Shown one piece after another: positions 26,524 through 40,370 of a stretch of 64,000 nucleotides of DNA. The position numbers and the translations under genes are program-made. Position 1 is the first letter of the stretch; each line of letters opens with the position of its first letter. This DNA is from Branchiostoma floridae (lineage: Eukaryota; Chordata; Leptocardii; Amphioxiformes; Branchiostomatidae). The stretch lies in assembly GCF_000003815.2 (NCBI RefSeq), contig NC_049979.1, positions 21,718,518-21,782,517 on the forward strand, read 5' to 3'. The notes under the pieces were generated by a model. It ran no database searches and was not told the DNA's origin. It worked only from the letters and a program-made list of their open reading frames with translations.

Positions 26524-27285
26524 TTTTGCACCCCTGTACCCTGGTATGAGTAACATTTGGTATAGATAGGCATAAGATAGTTGGTAAAATGATCCAAGTA
26601 AAATTTTTGGCATAAAGTACTGTAAAAGGCTTAATTACAGCACTTTTTTTAGGGGAAATTGGTTTTCTTTCGTTCTCCATGCCATGACCTTTCGGACGTT
26701 CACCCCACAGAGCCGACATCTGCACCTGCGTCTAGCCGGCAGGAAGAGTTAATTCAATTAATGGTTCAGCCAATCAGCGAAGAGGAAAGCGAAGGCTAAT
26801 TAATATTCATAAGCGGGACCACACAATACGTTAACTTGAAGACTCAGGCCGTACAGACTTCTCGCCAGGATTTTTTCAAAGCGTCGGACAGAGGTCCGGG
26901 GGCCGCCGAATGTCCCAGGCGGGGTCCAGGGGCAGGGCCACTGTGGGGGGGGGGGGGGGGGACCCAGGTGGGCGAAGCCCCCCCGGAAGCTCTTGCATTT
27001 TAGACTATTGAGAAGGCTTCTTTTATCAGTTTTTTTAGGGCCATATCTACGATAATCGTAGCAGTCACTTACTTCTCTTCAGCAGTTTGACTTTAAAATA
27101 TTTCGGGTCAAAGCTTCAAAGACAACTAAAACCTCATAAACAACAAACTTTACTTAGCTCAACAGTATACAAAAATATTGTACAGGTTGCCATCCTTAGT
27201 TGAAGCGCTTATTTATAGCGCTAGTATCTTCGCTGCGCCGTTAGCCGCCGTGCGACTTTTGTTGACGGTCTGATATCCCTACGTC
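26524..27285. repeat. Long direct repeat, copy 2 (about 760 bp), with GC-rich insertion
   Basis: It follows copy 1 with almost no gap and repeats the same landmarks in the same order. CCAAT is kept at 26770-26774, but the TATATAG of copy 1 has no counterpart. An extra GC-rich block, about 26860-26990, includes a run of about 18 G near 26943 and the phrase GGCGAAGCCC. Copy 2 ends in TTGTTGACGGTCT near 27272. It could be a pair of LTR-like or non-autonomous element copies. Confidence 0.8.
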
Positions 27286-28228
27286 GCCGCCTCGCTGATA
27301 TTCCCACGGACATGTTTCAAGAAAAATACCCAGCAAAAAACGCTGTTCTGCGTCAAATTCTATTCTATAAAACATGTGGGACTCAGTGTTACAGTCTAAA
27401 TATTTTGTAGAAGCACCGCTGTAGGAAAGAAGGTCCAAGCAATGTAAAATATCACGTAGCATGAAGTTCGCTGTCAACTGGCACACAGCATATGACTGTT
27501 TGAAACTCTAAGTCTAATCAACAGCCGTGTTTGATTGATAGCCGGCGGTCCTTTGATGAAGTCGGCGAAAGGTGCGTTAGTTAGAAAATCTGCGTTTAGT
27601 TTTGATACGTAATTATAAGTTAGACAGTGGCGAGAATGATTATTTTCTCATCAATATTTCTCTTCAGAATTATTTGAACTTAATTTTACATCTAAACAAT
27701 TGGCTTACCTGTGCAATGTTTATATGATTAATGATCAGTGTACTGAAATCATGTGTAACGTATGGCTCCTAGTCAATAGATCAGCATTTTCTCTATAGTG
27801 ACCACCTGTCTATAGTGGCCACATTTCCTAGTGCTGTTGTTGTTTGACATAAACTTTGAACATTTAAATTGTAAGTAACTTTAAACTGCCAGAGTTTCAG
27901 CCCAATAAAACACTCTCAGTGCCAGGGTATGAACATACTGACCAGACAGACGAAAATAAATCCTCGAACAAGTTTCAATCGTATCTTCCGGGTCTGGCAG
28001 GAAGTTGTTAAACTAAAATAAGAATAGGCTCGATGGCTGATTGCATACAAAGTAAAACAGTTTAACAGTTTTACAGCTTGAAGAAAACAAACGCTCCTAC
28101 AGTACCTGCACCTGCTTGATAATTATTAAATCGTATGCCCTACTTGAATAAAAAAAGTTCACTGCAATAATAAATGTACCCACATCACAAGGAGCTTACA
28201 CTTTTTTAAACTTACACCTAGTTATCGT

Positions 28229-28277
28229 ACTGAAAATTGTTAATGACATTACATGAAGTCATTAAACAATTTTCAGT
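28229..28277. repeat. Near-perfect 20-bp hairpin
   Basis: ACTGAAAATTGTT-AATGAC and its inverted partner ending CAATTTTCAGT, with one extra base in one arm and a loop of about 9 bases. Confidence 0.85.
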
Positions 28278-30229
28278 CATGATGAAAATTTTCTGAATGG
28301 AAGGTGGGATTATTGTCATTTTCTGAAAAATAGAAGCAAGCTCTGTTTTTACCTGGAATCAATTCACAATACCAGTCCACTTTGGGGGATAATGTACTGT
28401 TAAGAGGATGTTCCATTTTTGCGCAGGGGTGCTTTGGAACAGTCCAATGTTGCGTGGGAAGGGGTATGGCTGAAATATGCTGTATTTGCTCTTAAGCAAA
28501 TGTCGGCCTTTCTAGTTGTCCAAACATTTCCATAGGGCCCCGATAAATTTATGATAATGCTTCTTTAAAGCCGTTATAACAATCATTGGTTCTGTATCTA
28601 CATCTAAATTCATATAGCCGACCTTTTGGCTTTGCACACAAGATGCTTTATCTATATCTACATGTTTATGGCCGGTATGTCGTAACACTCCAGTTTCTGT
28701 ACCTGTACCTTTTGTAACTGTTATAAACACCCTTCGGTGTAACACACTAGTTTCGCAGGCGCGGCACGCTGTGTGCAGCGGCACCGGGCTACATTATTGC
28801 ACTGGACGACCTGTCACACCTAACCCTTGCACATCTAGCTGTACGCGTTGTTCAAAGCCAGTAGTATCTAGTAACTAGTGAGGATGCTTCTGTTGTTCGA
28901 TAGTACGATAGTTGAATGCATGGGTTTGGTACATTTAAGGTTGACTATTTCTTGTTCTTTTCTGAGCTCGTATTACATGCTTGGTATATGGTTCAACAGT
29001 TTATCAGGAATTTGCATATCATGAATAGTCTAGAGGTTTTCTTCATCGTCGCCTTATCATTAACTGTAGATTTGTATGGTTGACACTAGTACCCCTGTAG
29101 TAATTGTACGTGCGAGAATCTGCCAGCTTGGTCCTGTGTCCTTTCCAGTTTTTTACAGATCACCTCACAAGAGTGGACAGCAGTCACAGACCCGTGCAAG
29201 ATTGCGGCTTAACCGGCGCCATCAATTTCACGCTGTCCTAAAAAAATGACGCTCGACTTCCTGGACAATCTGGGTACCTTGTCATAGAGCAATGTATCGA
29301 GGTCACTTGCCATTATTGGAGACCGATTATTCACTTGTGTCGAGAAAACAACTGTTCTCTGTCGATTGGTTCTTCCGCGGGGGTCTTCCTAAAAGCAATA
29401 ACATAACGGGGAAGTGACTGATCACCTAATGTCATAGTTACAACCTTGCGTGACATGCATTTAATCAAATCTGTACGCAATAAGTGTATCTGATAAAAGA
29501 ATCAAATGTTGACACAAATACGTGGAAGTACAAGAATCAATTGTATTCTGTGTCTTGTTGAGCTGTTCTGTGTACCGCAGCATCTCGCATGGTGGGGCTA
29601 CTATCACGTTTTGGACATTCCTCATTTGGTACACTTAACATTCACATACATACAAGCAATCTGGTCGACAAACTTCTAACCATAAATGACATTTTACGCC
29701 TAACGTTCAACCAGTTTTGCTTAATTAGTATTGTTTCACTTGCTATAGATTAAATACTACTTCTACTGTCAGTCAGTCTATCTAAACTTTATGACACTGC
29801 ACACAAAAACTAAATAACAATGGAGAATACGGAACATTTATTGATGTATTATCATGGAAAACACGGGAATCTCATGATTTCCTGCAAATTAAATCGTAAC
29901 TGCATACTTTGTGCACATATCTGTCTAAGCTACTAGCATACACCAAAGCAAGGAAATTGACCCCTCTTTTCTAGAACTGTCATTTTTATATATAAGTGTC
30001 TATCAAAACGCCCCTGTGGGTTCAAAATAAACCAAATCTGTATTGAATACAACTTCTTGTATCCGTCAAACGTTAGTTGCCACCCGAATATCCATATCAT
30101 TCATAGCATGTCCAGGACAAAGGGTACATAGAAAAAGATGATATCGAATTTCCCTATTACCTATGCAAATGTAGTCCTAATTTTTATGATTTTCTCATAA
30201 ATACACAAAGGCATCAAAATTGCAGCCAA

Positions 30230-30420
30230 GTGATTTCTGCAGCCAACAAAAATAAGGCCATTGCATGTCCAATGACAAAAGATACACATCCCGGAAGTTC
30301 TGTTACACTACCAAGCCCAAGGCAAGCCGCCATGACTCTAGAAATCTACCCTGACCCCCGTCATCCCAATACCTTCTAGGATATATATAAATGCCATCAC
30401 AATCCATCCAGAGTTTTTTC
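30230..30420 (+). repeat. Dispersed repeat C, copy 1
   Basis: GGCCATTGCATGTCC, TGACAAAAGATAC, GGCAAGCC, ACCCCCGTC, AAATGCCATCACAATCCATC. The same order occurs at 32580-32760. Confidence 0.5.
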
Positions 30421-32579
30421 AGTTTAACTGCAAATAGATATACAGAGACATAGCCATATCCACGCATAACAGTACCTCAGGTTTCACGGAAGTCATCGAA
30501 TAATCAAATAAGTTGTATTGAATGAGGCAATGGTGGGAAATCTGGCTACAGACTCATTCACGCTGCCCATTCGTATTTATCTAAATGATTTATTTTTCTC
30601 GATTACCCCAGCCGCTTTTTGTTAACATTTGTAAGGTCAAATACCATGAAATTTATTCATGAATATCGACATGAATTTTACACGATGTATCATTGTACAA
30701 AGATTAGATGGCATACTTTGAAACAAGTGTGTCTTGGCAGATGAAGTTCTGGATATTAATGTTAAAACTTGTAGGTTTCTTTAAACGTTAACGTTCCTCT
30801 CTATTCAGATGGAAAAAATCGCGGCATTCATGTTGCAAAAGTCCCACTTCCTGGATTTACACCTCAACGGCAATATCCCATTGTACAGGAATTTCAAACT
30901 TATGATATGGTCCACAGTGTTATTCGATTATATATCATTTTTCTGAATGAGATGTCTCCTTTTGGAATTAACGAAATCACTCATTGGCAAAGTTGTCCTG
31001 GATGAGAAATGTCGGCGCGAATCATCGATTGATTTTACTATGAGTGATTCGGGCTTGTCACTGGTTCCATCGACCCTAAGCCTGATATTGCCATCTGGGG
31101 CTGCAGTATGGGCTGACCTTGGACCGCCAACAGGAAATGTCCGGATTACTATCATTATTAGAACATAATCTACTTCATATAAGAGGAGCCGCTGCTGTAT
31201 TACAGCGTTTGTCTCGTTGTCGCGGCCATACATAACCTTGGCGTGTTGTACACCGATGCTGATATGTTCCCGTTGCTAACACAATTGACTTGTCTAGACC
31301 AGCATTTGGGTGATGGTATGACCGTCAGTGTGTGTGTTGGGGGAGAGGGGGGTTGTTGGTGGTAAATTTGAAAGTAAATTTAAATACATCTTTATATATG
31401 ACTAACGTTATCGCAATGCAAAGAAAATAGACTGAAGCTTTAAGCTTTCTTATTACAAAAGATACTGAAGCCCTTCGTTAGCTCAATCCGACCCGTAACA
31501 TAATATCACATATTTATTATTCAATCTTTTGTTGTTTAGAAGTAAGCAGAATTGCAAAGATAGAAGTCATATTTCTAGTTTGTACTTTGAAGTGTACAGA
31601 TGAAAATCACCTTACTTTTTGTCAGAAGAACTCCTCACTAAAGTCAGCATTTTTTAAAGTATTGATCGTCATTCTAGTACAATTGCTTCGATTACCGGGG
31701 CAATACGGGTTATTGTGTTGTATTGATCTGCGTAGAAAGTGACGTAAGTTTAGAATAAGGCCTAGGATTTGAATCTGGAGTTTTTGTTATCTTTGTACAC
31801 AGGCATGCAAATATTGGATCGTTTGAAGACACTTGCTTTCTTGTACTACCACATTAGATTTCAGGTCACATACAGTACATTGTAGTTGGGTTATGTGTTA
31901 ATTTTTAAATGTGACACCTTTAATTACTGCTACGATTCATACGGCGGTTTCAGAACATGGCGTCGATTGTTTGGGGTCCAAGCAGGTATACCAGAGTGAC
32001 AGAAGATGAAGGGGAATTTGTGATCAATAGGTTGTAGGCTCAGCCCTGTAATTGCACGATTATTAGCGTCACCAACGCTTGGATGATGTATGTCTACGTG
32101 AGCATGACTGATGACATCAAAGGGCAAGGGTTTGGGGTCCTGCCTCATCTACCCTGCAGGTACCCTTCAATATCCTCCACATGGCGGCGCGTAAAAGGGA
32201 TATCTATCAATATAATGTCATAGCTACACTCACAGGACATGCTGACCTTCACTGAAGTTTCTCTCAGTGGCATGAGCGGCAGGGACATTGTGGTATGAGA
32301 GATTCTCTTGATCGTAACGGAGATAAAGGTCATGGTAGTTGGCCTGTGTATGTGTCTTGTTCATTAGTTTTCAGACATCCGTATACTTGCATTACACTCT
32401 CTCACGATGTTGTAGCTGCTCAGGTTTGTATTCAAGTCATGTTTACAGCGTTGAAAAAATGACAATAGCGTGGTGATTTTGCTACATGATTTTAATTCTC
32501 AAGCTCCTATATCGCACAAAGCTGACCATGGCCTCCCAACCTTTTCCAGGCTATGGTCGGTATAAAAAAATACATTGTA

Positions 32580-32760
32580 CAAAAAACTCAGGTCATTGCA
32601 CATCCACGACAAAAGATACTATGTTTGAGAGTTTTGTTGCACATCCAGGGCAAGCCAAAATTTAGCTTTAACCCCGTCTTCTTATACCTACTTACTTAGT
32701 AAATACCATCAAGACCCATCCAGATCCAGGGGCAGGATTTTCAGTGATTGTACTTTGGTC
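32580..32760 (+). repeat. Dispersed repeat C, copy 2
   Basis: GGTCATTGCACATCC, CGACAAAAGATAC, GGGCAAGCC, ACCCCGTC, AAATACCATCAAGACCCATC. Diverged relative of 30230-30420, same strand, about 2.3 kb away. Confidence 0.5.
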
Positions 32761-32779
32761 TTAGATAGTCTTTAAAAGT

Positions 32780-32960
32780 CTTCTGCGCCGACTATGAACT
32801 TAGATAAATCAAAGTCGTCGGAAATGTGATATTGTTCCTAGATGCGATCAGAACTAGAGTTAGAATGAGATGGATTCCAGCCTACTCTCCACCTATCCCC
32901 GGCCTGGGTTGTGGAGTGGTCGATAGCAAAGTGGTGGAAAAGTCGATTGCGACTAGACAG
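32780..32960 (+). repeat. Dispersed repeat B, copy 2
   Basis: AAAGTCGTCGG, GATGCGATCAGAACTAG, ATGGATTCCAGCCTACTC. Shares order with the copies at 15470-15640 (minus) and 61600-61720. Confidence 0.5.
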
Positions 32961-32991
32961 TCGTGATATGTTTATGCTCAGTTGATGCTTA

Positions 32992-33051
32992 TCAAATATT
33001 GCAACCTATATTTGTCTCAAATCAAATATAGTAACCTATATTTGTCTCAAT
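32992..33051. repeat. 30-bp tandem duplication
   Basis: Two units of the form TCAAATAT...AACCTATATTTGTCTCAA, starting at 32992 and 33022, with two or three mismatches. Confidence 0.9.
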
Positions 33052-35100
33052 AAATGAATTCTCATGATTGATGGAAAGTTTCACAATCTTATCAAATCAC
33101 TTTTGTATTAAAGTTGTTGAAACCAAGCATGTACAAGACTGGAGCAGGTGCAGTTTTATTAATAACGGGAATATTATTATTTGATTATGAAATGGCTCAA
33201 CATTGCTCCTGGCATGCAAAGAGTACAGACAAGGATAACCATAAATAGATAATTATATAGATCAAAGAAATTAATTTCATGATACTGTTATTGCCTAAAT
33301 TAATCCTAGTAAGAAGTGTCATAAATTGGATTAAAATAATAAATGTTTATAGCCACCGTTTACAGGGGTATTGTTTACGGTGGTGTGTTTGTTTTTCTGT
33401 AGTTGTTTTGTTTGTGTTTCCGCAGTTATTTCCATATGCTAAATATAGCCACGTCTAACTACAGAGTGGCTGGAAGTTAAGGGCAAAAAGTAGGAGTTGT
33501 TGGAGCGGCAGAAAGTCACGTTCGGCTTTGCTAGAATCTATTCACTCCGACAGACATTCCAGGTCATGGGGTCAATGGAAGAGGCCACTAATTTACGGGG
33601 TCTGTTTCTTATTTGTCTTATTATCTTTTCATGTACTCTCACAGATGTCGATTCGACACATGCAGGGATTGATTAATGGACAAATGTAATCTTAATTTGA
33701 AATTATCTGCATGATTGATGAACTAGCATAAAACAAGACATACGAGAAACTTTTGATATTCTTATTATTTCGTATAATCGTTAAACCGCCTCAAGACTGC
33801 TAGCATGAAATCGTCTAATTTCCGTTACTAGTTCCATGTTTGAAACCTCCGTTGCCAAGTTCAAAGTCGCACGCAGCGTAAAAACTGTCAAACACATCCA
33901 TCATACATAGTGCTGCCGTATTTCTTGTCATAACTTCAATCTGCCACATTCCGAACATCGCACCTGCGCGCACCCACGGCCATCAGTAAACGGAACACGA
34001 AAGTGCGCGGTGTGCTTATTGAACTTGACCTCCCTCGGGTAGCAGTGATAACTTTGAGGACATGTATATAGCTACGGACAAATAGTCACCGCTCTCATAG
34101 ACGTGCGAACATCGGATATGTTTCTAATTGATTGCAGTATAGGTTAATACATCGTTTGCTTTCGTTGTTTAACAAGCTTGAGGTGAATAACCGACTGTAG
34201 GAGAATAATGAAATATTATTATACGTGGTCACCATTACCCGCCTTGACGATAATCCAATCAATTAAAGTTCTTGGTGCACAAGCACATGCATATGCATTT
34301 CTAAACCAGCTTATACCAACCATATGACATCAAAATATAACAATGTATGACATAGTTATAGTTGTTATTCAAACGTATGCTTGACTAGTTTGAATTGTGT
34401 TCCATCATCTTGAAGAATGTCAAGGTAGATCCCCCCTTCTTATGGTCATTTCTTTACACCTCTCAAATCCACATGACTTTGGAAATGTAATACATTTTGT
34501 ACACAATGTGTCGTTTTTTTCGGAGACAACGTGTTTCTACGTACACACATGGACCAGTGGGAATTGATTCTTTATATTAGACTGCCAACAGAAACACAAT
34601 TGAGAGCACGGCTATCGACAGTATCGGCGATGAACTGTCAAGTTTTGAAGCCAATATCATGTTGGCGATGTAGATACATGTGAACAACATGGTAATTCAC
34701 AGAAAGCTACTATAATGTAGCCAGCGCACGATGTTTCAACTTGTTTTCATTGTTGTTTTTGCAAATAATTATCACTTTATTGTGGTTAATTTAATAATAT
34801 TGTGTTGCTTCCGTCATTCTGGTAAGACAAAAGAAATATTCTATCTTTTTTTTATTCAGAAAAGAATCTCTAGAGGTAAATCAACAGACCAACAAATTAA
34901 TCGACTCTCAGTTTGATAAATATGTGCTTGAAAATGAACAAAACCTCCTTTACTTTTTGCAAATCAAACATCGAATGGCCAATAACCCATGCCAACAAGA
35001 ACTGAATAGATAACAAATCTTAAAATCCATTCTTTACATTCCATCGATAGATCTGACGTTGTTTTTACACGCCATACAAACATTAACGAATGAATATACC

Positions 35101-35125
35101 CAATCAACCAATCAATCAATCAATT
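35101..35125. repeat. (CAAT)n microsatellite
   Basis: Six CAAT-like units, one interrupted by ACCA. Confidence 0.95.
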
Positions 35126-35930
35126 ATATTTATGACATGTTTATGCTCTTAAAGCTACAATTAGAAGAAAACAAGAAACTTATCTAGCATATAATTGACA
35201 AATTTTATGTCACTCTTTGTTGCATCAAGAGAAATCCACAATAAAATGACACTCCTCTCTATATTATCTATATTAAGTTGACGTTTCCTTTGCTGCAAAG
35301 AAATTCAAAGACATATCAATTTGTTATGTGACATATCAATTTGTCATATAGACATTGTTTGAACATATCCAGAGTACTGTTGATAAGAAACCTGTATACA
35401 TCAACACTTCATCCATTTTCACTTCAAACTTGCTTTGACTCTTTATTTATGTCTATACAACCAGTACCATCACCCTTCGTCGTATAATACACCAGCTTCT
35501 AAGGCAAGCAGCGCGTCAGCAGCTGGTTACATTGCACAACGACGGACCTAGTACCTGTCATTACCTTTTTGCATCTACAAGGTATCTATCTGATTATAAT
35601 GATCCTTGGTGGCAATGAGTTTTGATCATCGTTCTAGAGATTAATTTTAATCTTAAACACCTCATTTCTAAGTTGATAACTTTGGTACTTGAGGCATGAC
35701 ATTTTATTATTTCTCGTCAAGCATCGACCTACTCCTGGTCTCGGGCTGGGTAAAACTAGTTGGTGGCAATTGCACGAAGTCCTCTGGGAGGGTTATCAAA
35801 CAATTTAGGAGTTTTGACCGATGTCCTGATTTAATCTGACCCAGTCTTGGATTTCTCCAGTGACTCATTTGACCATGTAGCCAAATGTCGTACAGAATTC
35901 ACAATTTTTTTAGTCTCCATATCTAGCTCA

Positions 35931-36284
35931 CGGCGGCCATTTTTGATTTTCCAGGGCTGTGTCATTACTTGCACTAAATCATAATTAGGCTGCAGTTGGT
36001 GCTGTCTACTTATAAGCTTTATTACAGTATTGGCATGACATCTTCTGTGGTAAGTGACATCCCTACAAGGCAAGGTGAGCTACTATGGTACATCTACGCA
36101 ATGTTCCCTACACGTGACAGACACATATACCACATCATTTCACCTTATAGTAGCAAAACTTAATACAGAAGATGGCATACGACATGTGTACTGTAATGCC
36201 GGCCGGATAAGTAGTGAACACCAGCTGCAGCCTCGTTTTGGTACAAACAATGGTACGGTCCCGGGGAATTCAAAATGGCCGCCG
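35931..36284. mobile_element. Fold-back/MITE-like element, 354 bp, imperfect ~125-bp inverted arms
   Basis: CGGCGGCCATTTT at 35931 is mirrored by its complement ending at 36284. Inward, both arms share GGCTGCAG-TTGGTG or CTGGTG, CTACTTAT, ATTACAGTA, ATGcCATCTTCTGT and TAAGT. Arms are about 125 bases each with many mismatches and small indels, around a central spacer of about 100 bases. Coordinates are approximate at the outer edges and no clear target-site duplication was recognised. Short open frames on both strands here are by-products of the symmetry. Confidence 0.75.
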
Positions 36285-37319
36285 TAGTTGGTAGACATCT
36301 AATGAGGAAGGAAGGTCAATAGAATATAACAAGTTGTACCAATGTTGACAAACCCTCTTCTTGACGTGAATCAATAGTATATGACAGTCAGTGCGACAGT
36401 GAATATGTAGGTCGCAATGAAATTACTCGGGTGTCCCAAGAGATATACAAGAAGTTATTTTTCTCTAAGCGCTTGAACACTATCCGATAACATAAACACC
36501 AGGAGACATGCGTTGTGTTGCAAAATAAGACATGCAGTACGACGATTTTGGTGATGAAGGTTTGTCTTGAGTGTTTTGGTGATCTGAGGATACTTCCAAT
36601 TTTGACTCTCACAATGTGGCTTATAACTCGCGGTTTTTGCGTTGACGTCTTCACTGCAATCTCAACCACCACGAAAACATGATTGCCGCTGTCTACTGGC
36701 TTCGAAACTAAAACCACTGAGTACACTCGATTTTATATCTATCGCAAAAATGAAATGTATCTTCTATTGAAGAGTTACATTATCCCATACCCCATGATCA
36801 GATCGCCACAACCCGCATGTCTCAATTCCACACTGTGAAAATAAAGTTACGAATGTATCAATCCTCAAGATTAGGGCCAGACGGCTAGCTGACCTCTCGG
36901 GTATGTCTGGTGACGTCAGGTCGCCTGTTAGGTGAGTTCCTTGGACCAACAGAGCCATAATTGCCCCTAAGAATGACCTCCACCACGAAGAATGAAAAAT
37001 ATTGATTCCCTTAGAGCATGTACCGATCGTGGGTTTAGCATTATTAAGCGAGAACTGGGGCGTACAACAGGCACGTGTCATGGACTATCTGTTTCACACC
37101 AGAACGAAACCTTCAGTAAAAGAAAATATGTAAAAAGGAAAATACAAAATAGAATTACTAAAAACAGTTTATCCTCACGAATAAGTAGTTGGTTTCTGTC
37201 ATTGACCCTATGATCTGGAATGTCTGTCAGCTGTCAGATCCGGTTGATGAATGACAAATTAAACTCCACTTATGAACTTCACTTCCTGTCACTATGTGGT
37301 AAGATTCTCCGGTAGCATT

Positions 37320-37402
37320 TTCACTTAGGAAAACACAAACAAACATAAAGACTAACAGACACACTGAAAACAATACCTTTCCGTTCATGGAGGTGATAAT
37401 GC
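37320..37402. repeat. Dispersed repeat, diverged copy of the 55300 element
   Basis: TAACAGACACACTGAAAACA, then a weakened hairpin ATACCTTTCCGTTCATGGAGGT.. (read as ACCT ... AGGT). It matches the element at 55300-55379. Confidence 0.5.
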
Positions 37403-40370
37403 AATTGTACTTCAACAAGTTATGTTAGGACCGGTCTCTCTTCTGCTCTGCTTCATTTGAACGGCACCATACACATGTGGTATGCGTTATCTTCCATCTC
37501 GTGTGTGGCAAAAGAAGTAGATTTGATACGTTTTCACCTACTAAATCGACGCTGAATAACTGAGTGTTCTTTGATTGAAGAAATGCCAAGACTGGTCTTG
37601 ACGTTTAGGTTAATCAAATTGCATTATTTTAGCTTGACATCAAAACCAGTCACACGGCAGGCTTTCATTGGCAAAGTAACGGAGTTTCACACGTGCGCTC
37701 CCCTCTCACCTATACAAACTAAATGGTCTATTGCTGCTACATGTACGCATTTTCTTCATTCGCCGTCTTTATCCAAACAAGAGACAACCTTGTCAAACGC
37801 TAGGTAAAAATATGTAGCCCACGTGCCTATTAGACTATCCATATATTGTGTTGACCCTGCCCGTTTCCTTGAACCGCCAGGGGATTCGCCATGAATTTGG
37901 AAATCGACCTGATCCCCTCTACTGCAATATTGGTAGACAATAGCGCGTAATTTGACGGAGGGAACGACCATGTTGGTAGATGGAATACAGAAGAAGTTGT
38001 TAATTGACCCATATCTTCGGGCTAAAGCATTTCACCTGTCTTCCTTAATAGTTTTCGACACATAAGGCAAAGATTTATGTGTTCTTATAATTGAGTCTAG
38101 ATGCTGAACTCTAATGAACTCGCCCACGGTGCCTTGGTCCTCGCCATAGTGGCGTCACTTGAGCATGTACTTTTATTGGGTTTACCCCGTAGAGAGTCAT
38201 ATGTTTGCTCTAGCTTCGCCTTCTTCATTTTTCTTAATTACTGACCAAATACGTCAATATATAGGTGTGCCTTTTGCTTTATTAAGTTGTGGAACAGTAT
38301 ATGCAGACTTGTTACTCAACAAGAAGACCTTTGTAAGGTTGACAGTTGAATATTGATAATCACAAGGACAAGATGTTCCCTTAATAATCATAACGTCAGA
38401 GATGCTTTTGAGGCTAGAAATATCATAAGCCGTGTTCTGTAACATTTTGTTATCATATGGTACAACTGGTTATTCGTCGATGATCTATGATATATACGCA
38501 TGTACCGTATTCCATGATCCAATAGTCAGCGATCGGGCAGCGACCTGAATTGGAATTTTGTGACCCTGCCTTCATAATTAAATCATCAAAAAAACTGTAA
38601 AATCATGACTGAAAATACAATAAAAGATATTAAGTGTAAAGATGGTCGTTTTCTTCTATGAATTTTGTTAACAGCTCTAGATCTGTCAAATCGAACGACA
38701 AGGGACTTGAATGCTGATTTTGCGTCTCAAGAACTGACAGGGAACAAGGGTCACCAAAATACGCAAGTTACCTGCGTGGGTGTAGCAGCCCTCGTTCCGT
38801 AATATTTCAATCCATCAATATATATAGGATTTGGCACGGATGTAGATACCCACCTTGCCTAGATAAACTTTGATATAGATTTGTTGCTTTATTAAAATCT
38901 TACAGGGGCCAAAGGTGATAACGATGCGCAATCAAGAATTCTGGACGACATTTATTAACCAATAAGCTTCTCCAAACGCGACGAAATAGGCCAGTCAATC
39001 GGCATTACGTACAAGGAAAGCTCGATGTGATTACGAAAGATGAGCTCCCTGTCAGAAAGAACTCTCTAAAGTAAAATATGGCCGTTTTTATTTGATTATA
39101 TGGATGACATCATCTGGGCACCTCAAAACTGATGCAACCGTGCGGTTGGGCAAAAAAGTTGCCTATATGGGCAGGAACATGAAAATGAAGATCATCATTA
39201 TGAAAAAAATATGAGTGGTCAGGTTGGTTATACAGATGACTGAACACACGTTCTTTCACACCTTCTTCCTAGAATTTGGGAGGCTTTGCTTATTAGCATC
39301 TGCTTTCCGTTTATATTTCGCCAATTATTGCATTTGTCTGCTAATTATGCATCTCCTTTCAACGATTTGGAAGTTTGTCCAGAAACGATTTGTTTTCGAA
39401 CGAAGAAAAATTGATGCACGCGAGGATGTAATCCAGATCATCAAGTAAGTAAGTCTCTGTTGTATAATTACCCATGGACCACCTGTCCACACACTTCACC
39501 AAATTGGCACAATTAGTAGGAAGAATGGTGGAAATTACTACAGTGGCAATTTTGCTTTTGTCCTATATGTACGGCATTCATCAATATAACTGCAGTTTCA
39601 TGACGCCCCGCTTTGTCCTCTTTTGTTGCGAAATTGGAGGTCCATGACGACACATCCAATATGGCTGAGGGCATAGAAAAACATAATGAAAATGAAAGCT
39701 TAAAATAACTGCTTTATTGTAGAACCCTTTTCCATTTTTGGATAGAAAATGGCATAACGCAGGTATAGGGATTATTGTGCATGGATTTTGTTTTCTAAAG
39801 AATGTAACATGGCTTTAACTGTTGTCAGTTTCATATGGAGGCTTTTTATCAAATCACATTTTTCCAATTCATGAAGCTTCGATCATTAATAACAATCTTT
39901 TTAAAAATCACGATCACTCTCGTGTAATTACATGTTTCTAACTTACACTAGCTTATCAATAAAGCAAAACCACTTTTCACATTACAAAATCAATGAAACG
40001 TTATCATCATGAAACGTTATAAGGGGCATGAATGATTTTGTTTTCAACTGAACTTGTCATTTCCGAACTTCACTTCTGTCCAATATGTTATCTTCTGATA
40101 ATTATGAAGTTTCCTTTTTATCTGATCAGTTCAAGGTCCACTTGAGACTTGCAGTTGGAAAAAAACGATCCTTCATATCCACAAAGGAATATTACGAGCT
40201 CAAGAGTCGGGTTTCTCGTGAATGTACTTATTGTCGTCTCCTTTTGAGGAGGCGGCAACAATGTTCTGATCGCACAATGACTTCATACGTGTATCAGAAG
40301 TAAGGAGAAATGCAACGTTTCGTTGTAGGCGAGGAGAGAATAATGTTCTACAGCGTAATAGATGGCGTTA

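Larger units (their letters stand above)
27286..35930. other. No gene recognised
   Basis: AT-rich, with repeat C copies at 30230 and 32580, repeat B at 32780 and small duplications. Two abutting minus-strand frames at 32333-32145 and 32148-31930 overlap by ATGA but encode nothing recognised. Confidence 0.55.

Noticed and set aside
31930-32333. Two abutting minus-strand frames overlapping by ATGA, operon-like
   Set aside because: Translational coupling is not expected in this genome type; neither product is recognised and lengths (62 and 72) are within chance.
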